Both the position numbers and the translations under genes were made by a program. Shown here one piece after another: positions 6,801-8,419 of a DNA stretch of 8,419 nucleotides. The notes under the pieces were generated by a model. The model worked only from the letters and a program-made list of their open reading frames with translations, did no database searches and was not told where the DNA came from. The first letter of the stretch is position 1, and every line of letters starts with the position of its first letter. The stretch covers positions 1 to 8,419 of the forward strand of contig DCGE01000056.1 in assembly GCA_002314525.1 (NCBI GenBank), in the 5' to 3' direction. Origin of the DNA: Prevotellaceae bacterium UBA1786. GTDB lineage: Bacteria; Bacteroidota; Bacteroidia; Bacteroidales; Bacteroidaceae.

Positions 6801-8419
6801 TCTCAAAGTGTGTGCCGAGGATAGGATGTGCCGCAATCACTGATTTCAGTGCCAATGCTATCTGCTCGGATGTCACTCCGTCAGGAAATGAATACAAAGT
6901 CGGCATATTGTATGCCATCAGTTCCGGATTCTTTGCGATGTCGTAATATACGCCTGCCTGAGCAAAAGTCAGCGGTGCCTTCCGGATATTATCGTTATCT
7001 TGTGGCAAGTCTATCGTTTCGCCTGTGCTTTGCGAAGAACCATTGTCCTCGTTCATAAGCTTCCTGAGTACCTCGTTCTCAATCATCATCACTGAACCTT
7101 CCTTGGAGAGTTGCTGAGGTTTAATCTGGATGCCGTACTTCTTGAATATAAGTGTGGCCAGCTTGATGGCAGAAAGAGAACTGAGCCCGAAGAGCGACAA
7201 TTGATCCTCAACTCCAAAGTCTTCGGTATTTATGATAGGGGATATGATTTTTTTTATTTCCTGCTCAAGGATGTTGAAGGTACGACTCTCATGTGTTGAA
7301 CTTGTACTCTGTGACTTTGGCTGAACATCAGGGACTGGCAGGTTCTTGACATCGGTTTTTCCGTTTGGAGTCAGAGGAAAGGCTTCTAGTTGCATGAATG
7401 CACTCGGCACCATATAGTGGGTAAGTGTCTTGCTGATCTCTGCTTTCAGTGTATCGGCATCAATCCTGGATTCGGCTGTGAAGTACGCCACCAGGAATTC
7501 GTCGTCGTTTTTCTGGCATACCTTCACCAGACTCTGTCTGATATCAGGATACTGGTTGATGCATGATTCTATCTCACCGATTTCTATACGAAGTCCATGT
7601 AGCTTTATCTGTCCATCCATACGGCCTAAAATCTCTATCTTGCCGTCGCGGGTCCAACGGGCATAGTCGCCTGACTTATATACCCGCATCCCTTCGTAGT
7701 TGATGAAGGCTGCCGCAGTTTTGTCAGGCAGGTTGTTATAGCCGGCAGCAACACCGATACCACCTATCCACAGTTCGCCGACTACCCCAATCGGAAGTTC
7801 ATTTCCGTCGGAGTCAACCACCCATTCGTGATAGTTGAGCAATGCCGTTCCTATTGTCACATGATTGGTGCCCGTGAGTTCTGCAGCATTACTGCTGACA
7901 GTGATTTCCGTAGGACCGTATGTATTGAAAACTCTCAGTCCCTTGATTGAGTGCAGTTTGTCAAGCAGTACAGGTGAGTACTTCTCTCCTCCGCTCATGA
8001 TGACTTTGCATCTTCTCAGAGCCTGTTCGAATTCTGGTATTTCCATGTACCCAAGCAGACGCGAAGGTGTTCCGTTGAGAGCCTCCACATTCGTTCTTGC
8101 CATGAGTTCGGCAAGCAGTATCGGGTTCTCGGTCTCGTCTTCATTGGCAAGCACACAGGTCAGTCCGTTATGCAGAGCCACTCCGAACTCCTTTAGCGAC
8201 ATGTCGAACGAGAGTGTCGTGATGCACAGGTAGTTTCTCACGTTCTCTGTCTTCAGTGCATGGATGTGCTTGTTTGCCTCGTGGTCATACAGGTAGTTGC
8301 AGATTGCCTCGTGGCGTAGCATCACACCCTTCGGACGACCTGTGGAACCTGAGGTGTATATCAGGTAGACCAGAGAGTCAGGTGAGATGTTTGCGTTTAC
8401 GTTATCGTCATCGTTATCG
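2683..8419 (-). CDS. Dimodular nonribosomal peptide synthetase, A-T-C-A-T-R, N terminus beyond the window
   Basis: 1,911 residues are visible, open to the right edge and ending at TAA 2685-2683. Domains in order: adenylation A1 (about 8419-7330, missing its first ~150 residues), carrier T1 (7272-7051), condensation C (6981-5716), adenylation A2 (5673-4198), carrier T2 (4164-3946), reductase R (3843-2683). This should load two amino acids, form one peptide bond, and release the thioester as an aldehyde using NAD(P)H. The order matches staphylococcal AusA (aureusimine/phevalin synthetase), although an extra N-terminal domain upstream of A1 cannot be excluded. The GTG at 8325 is internal: the A3 ATP-binding motif (TSGSTGRPKG) runs straight across it, so the true start is off the window. 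If A1 is the first domain the whole protein would be about 2,050-2,100 residues. There is no epimerase or thioesterase. Both carrier serines, both adenylation lysines, the condensation histidine and the reductase Tyr/Lys are present, so the enzyme looks intact. Confidence 0.96.
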   Translation of the reverse strand, partial: DNDDDNVNANISPDSLVYLIYTSGSTGRPKGVMLRHEAICNYLYDHEANKHIHALKTENVRNYLCITTLSFDMSLKEFGVALHNGLTCVLANEDETENPILLAELMARTNVEALNGTPSRLLGYMEIPEFEQALRRCKVIMSGGEKYSPVLLDKLHSIKGLRVFNTYGPTEITVSSNAAELTGTNHVTIGTALLNYHEWVVDSDGNELPIGVVGELWIGGIGVAAGYNNLPDKTAAAFINYEGMRVYKSGDYARWTRDGKIEILGRMDGQIKLHGLRIEIGEIESCINQYPDIRQSLVKVCQKNDDEFLVAYFTAESRIDADTLKAEISKTLTHYMVPSAFMQLEAFPLTPNGKTDVKNLPVPDVQPKSQSTSSTHESRTFNILEQEIKKIISPIINTEDFGVEDQLSLFGLSSLSAIKLATLIFKKYGIQIKPQQLSKEGSVMMIENEVLRKLMNEDNGSSQSTGETIDLPQDNDNIRKAPLTFAQAGVYYDIAKNPELMAYNMPTLYSFPDGVTSEQIALALKSVIAAHPILGTHFEIDGTDVIQVNPKDFEPIVDIVRLRTQQEFEKFKMEFIKPFKLSTGPLYRATVVETEGQVSPILLLDTLHLVMDGASKAIFNRQLAEALEGKAPKAETYTYFQHANNEKNTVGTPEYRESEQFFTERLKTVDGVTNITEDLVPKEGDVASLEYADYTIDHTYIAKSAKELGVTPAQLFLAAAFYTVSRYTNTKDICLCTISNGRSNLAVSDTIGMFVNTIAITSHITDCSVLNFIKTTAEDFTQSLDHEFYPFAQIANKFDLIPTLFFQYQVGISEALAINNPDSGINGRMQFCHFGSSNPKFKFTISIEESGIQIQYDNTLYSHELAQGFADAMGTVLHNMLKAPEASLKTISMLTPEQTELISTFHETKKAEVPIQLYHKLFEESAETHADDTALVALNPFTGLYDSFTYAQLNEHMNRIAHSLIKRGVKTGDRIALLLPRTSRLIMSQYGVLKAGGAYIPCDPKYPTERINLILEDSGSKYIITTQDRLGEFPEKAIDIEELMIKGNDGDNDNDNVNVSPEDLAYLIYTSGSTGRPKGVQLMHKGVCNYHHPQNIIQECLREECHAALGITTISFDMSVWETGSPLMLGKTLVLASDDDCNDPNRLAWLINTYGIDCMTATTSRFMQLLESPAFDEAFSHHIHLAYQGGEGLSMALLQKLQSYPNVRIFNGYGPTETIANSHASELTHGTIPHIGKPCVNYTNFIIDNDGNELPIGVVGELVIGGNSVALGYNELPEQTAARFVEYKGKRVYKSGDYARWLPDGNVMVLGRKDNQVKLRGLRIELGEVETAITKVHGVRNVAVMIKKLQGKDHLCAYFTADHEIKVEDLKAEISKTLTHYMVPSAYLQMDAFPLTPNGKTDVKHLPDPVLAQVGGEYIAPTNKIEEDFCKIFSNILEIDKVSAADSFFELGGSSLSATRVVIEATNLGYTISYAEVFKNPTAQQMAALIGGGTTEDIDADPEVNNYDYAKIDALLRENTLEHFQAGDRMPLENIILTGANGFLGIHILHDLLENHLKENPQYKVICLVRHGHNGVTSEARLRNLLFYYFEKNFKTMFGSQIIVIDGDVTNPEAFTKIEEKVGTELSDYTLINCAAIVKHFSEGTEIEDINVGGLQNCVDFCLRTKARLIQTSTGSTAGQSVNGNPATETTLTEQTSYIGQKLRSKYAHSKFIAERILFEAVTEKGLIGKVMRLGNLSPRTDDGEFQINFRSNSSMGRLHIFQMLGAISYGRAEGTMEFSPIDEVARAVLLLSETPKECVVFHPVNNHRIILGDVVHEMAVTLGANIREVEEDQFQSLLQEAGKDPEKAAILQSMLAYTAGKDKVVYLSADNQFTNRVLARLGFHWNMTSWNYVSQFISAIAAFDFFKDKR
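3946..4164 (-). other. NRPS carrier (thiolation) domain T2
   Basis: A canonical carrier domain with DSFFELGGSSLSA; the phosphopantetheine-bearing serine is codon 4054-4056. It holds the dipeptide for reductive release by the adjoining R domain. A short Gly/Thr/Asp/Glu-rich linker joins it to R. Confidence 0.93.
4198..5673 (-). other. NRPS adenylation domain A2 (complete)
   Basis: A full adenylation domain of about 490 residues that activates the second amino acid. All core motifs are readable: the A2 motif (LKAGGAYIPCD), A3 (YTSGSTGRPKG, about 5180-5213), A4 beginning FDMSVWE (Asp codon 5068-5070), A5 (NGYGPTE), A6 (GELVIGG), A7 (YKSGDYARW), A8 (LRGLRIELGE) and A10 (LTPNGK, Lys codon 4219-4221). 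The pocket positions as I read them are D-M-W-T-A-Q-G-A-N, different from A1 and not a code I can assign. Several blocks are very close to A1, including a 17-residue identity before A10, so the two domains are related by duplication. Confidence 0.95.
5251..5274 (-). repeat. In-frame GTTATC-type hexanucleotide tract in A2
   Basis: On the plus strand, four consecutive hexamers read GTTATC, GTTATC, ATTATC, GCCATC. On the coding strand these give an alternating Asp/Asn tract (GDNDNDN) just before the A3 ATP-binding motif of A2. A unit length of six keeps the reading frame if copies are gained or lost. Confidence 0.75.
5716..6981 (-). other. NRPS condensation domain
   Basis: Forms the peptide bond between the residues on T1 and T2. 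Seen in order: a C1-like start (PLTFAQAGVYYD), the C3 motif as LHLVMDG with the catalytic His at codon 6595-6597, a C5 motif (IGMFVNTIAI) and a C6-like HEFYPFAQ. The first His of the classical HHxxxDG is Leu (6598-6600) and the usual Arg of C1 is Gly. Nothing seen decides between an LCL and a DCL subtype; the absence of a visible epimerase upstream makes LCL likelier. Confidence 0.92.
7051..7272 (-). other. NRPS carrier (thiolation) domain T1
   Basis: A carrier domain of about 75 residues between A1 and C. The phosphopantetheine attachment site reads LFGLSSLSA, with the modified serine expected at codon 7177-7179. The usual LGG(H/D)S core is degenerate (GLSS), but the Ser-Leu pair and the following helix are kept. 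A long low-complexity Ser/Thr-rich linker precedes it, and an acidic Asp/Asn/Gln-rich linker follows toward the C domain. The domain assignment rests on its position and the Ser motif. Confidence 0.85.
7330..8419 (-). other. NRPS adenylation domain A1 (first half cut by the window edge)
   Basis: Activates the first amino acid as an aminoacyl-adenylate. Visible motifs in order: A3 (YTSGSTGRPKG, ending near 8326), A4 beginning FDMSLKE (Asp codon 8203-8205), A5 (NTYGPTE), A6 (GELWIGG), A7 (YKSGDYARW), A8 (LHGLRIEIGE) and A10 (LTPNGK, catalytic Lys codon 7357-7359). An Asp/Asn-rich stretch directly precedes A3 at the window edge. My manual reading of the pocket positions 235-331 is D-M-K-N-I-S-T-V-S. 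I do not recognise this as a standard code, so the substrate is left open. Confidence 0.93.
8395..8419 (-). repeat. In-frame GTTATC-type hexanucleotide tract in A1, cut by the window edge
   Basis: Plus-strand hexamers GTTTAC, GTTATC, GTCATC and GTTATC run to the right edge and encode an Asp/Asn-rich segment just before the A3 motif of A1. The position and the first 14 bases match the tract in A2 (5245-5258). The total copy number is unknown because the window ends inside it. Confidence 0.7.

Noticed and set aside
8323..8325. GTG at 8325 as the NRPS start
   Set aside because: The frame stays open to the window edge, and the conserved TSGSTGRPKG motif lies just upstream of and continuous with it.

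Overview
The window looks like a piece of a Bacteroidales (Prevotella- or Bacteroides-like) chromosome. This rests on moderate base composition, protein sequences typical of that group, weak Shine-Dalgarno signals, and an HtrA protease of Bacteroidetes type. The genus is an inference; no rRNA or marker gene is present to fix it.

Layout. (1) Bases 1-950, plus strand: the 3' part of a Do-family (HtrA/DegP/DegQ) periplasmic serine protease, cut by the left edge. It keeps the catalytic serine and both PDZ domains. (2) Bases 951-1034: a short convergent gap with a strong hairpin, A-rich on one side and T-rich on the other, that can terminate transcription from both directions. (3) Bases 1035-2678, minus strand: a two-TM membrane sensor with a cytoplasmic SpoIIE/RsbU-type PP2C serine/threonine phosphatase domain. 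(4) Bases 2683-8419, minus strand: the 3' part of a large nonribosomal peptide synthetase (NRPS), cut by the right edge, with visible domains in the order A1-T1-C-A2-T2-R. The R domain is a C-terminal NAD(P)H-dependent thioester reductase.

How they work together. The NRPS and phosphatase genes are on the same strand and only 4 bases apart (stop to ATG), so they are almost certainly one transcript and probably translationally coupled. The NRPS would activate two amino acids, join them once, and release the dipeptide reductively as an aldehyde. The same architecture in staphylococcal AusA gives dipeptide aldehydes that cyclise to pyrazinones, and related gut clusters make protease-inhibiting peptide aldehydes. 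The membrane phosphatase is a plausible signalling or regulatory partner, because its family usually dephosphorylates STAS-type anti-sigma antagonists, but no such partner lies in the window. The protease points toward the operon, is separated from it by the terminator, and is probably an unrelated housekeeping neighbour.

The most interesting points are the reductase-terminated dimodular NRPS, its tight coupling to a membrane PP2C phosphatase, the unusual motifs in its C domain, and matching in-frame hexanucleotide (Asp-Asn) tracts just before the ATP-binding loop of both A domains. No transporter, phosphopantetheinyl transferase or sigma-factor module is visible. The start and promoter of the NRPS lie beyond the right edge.
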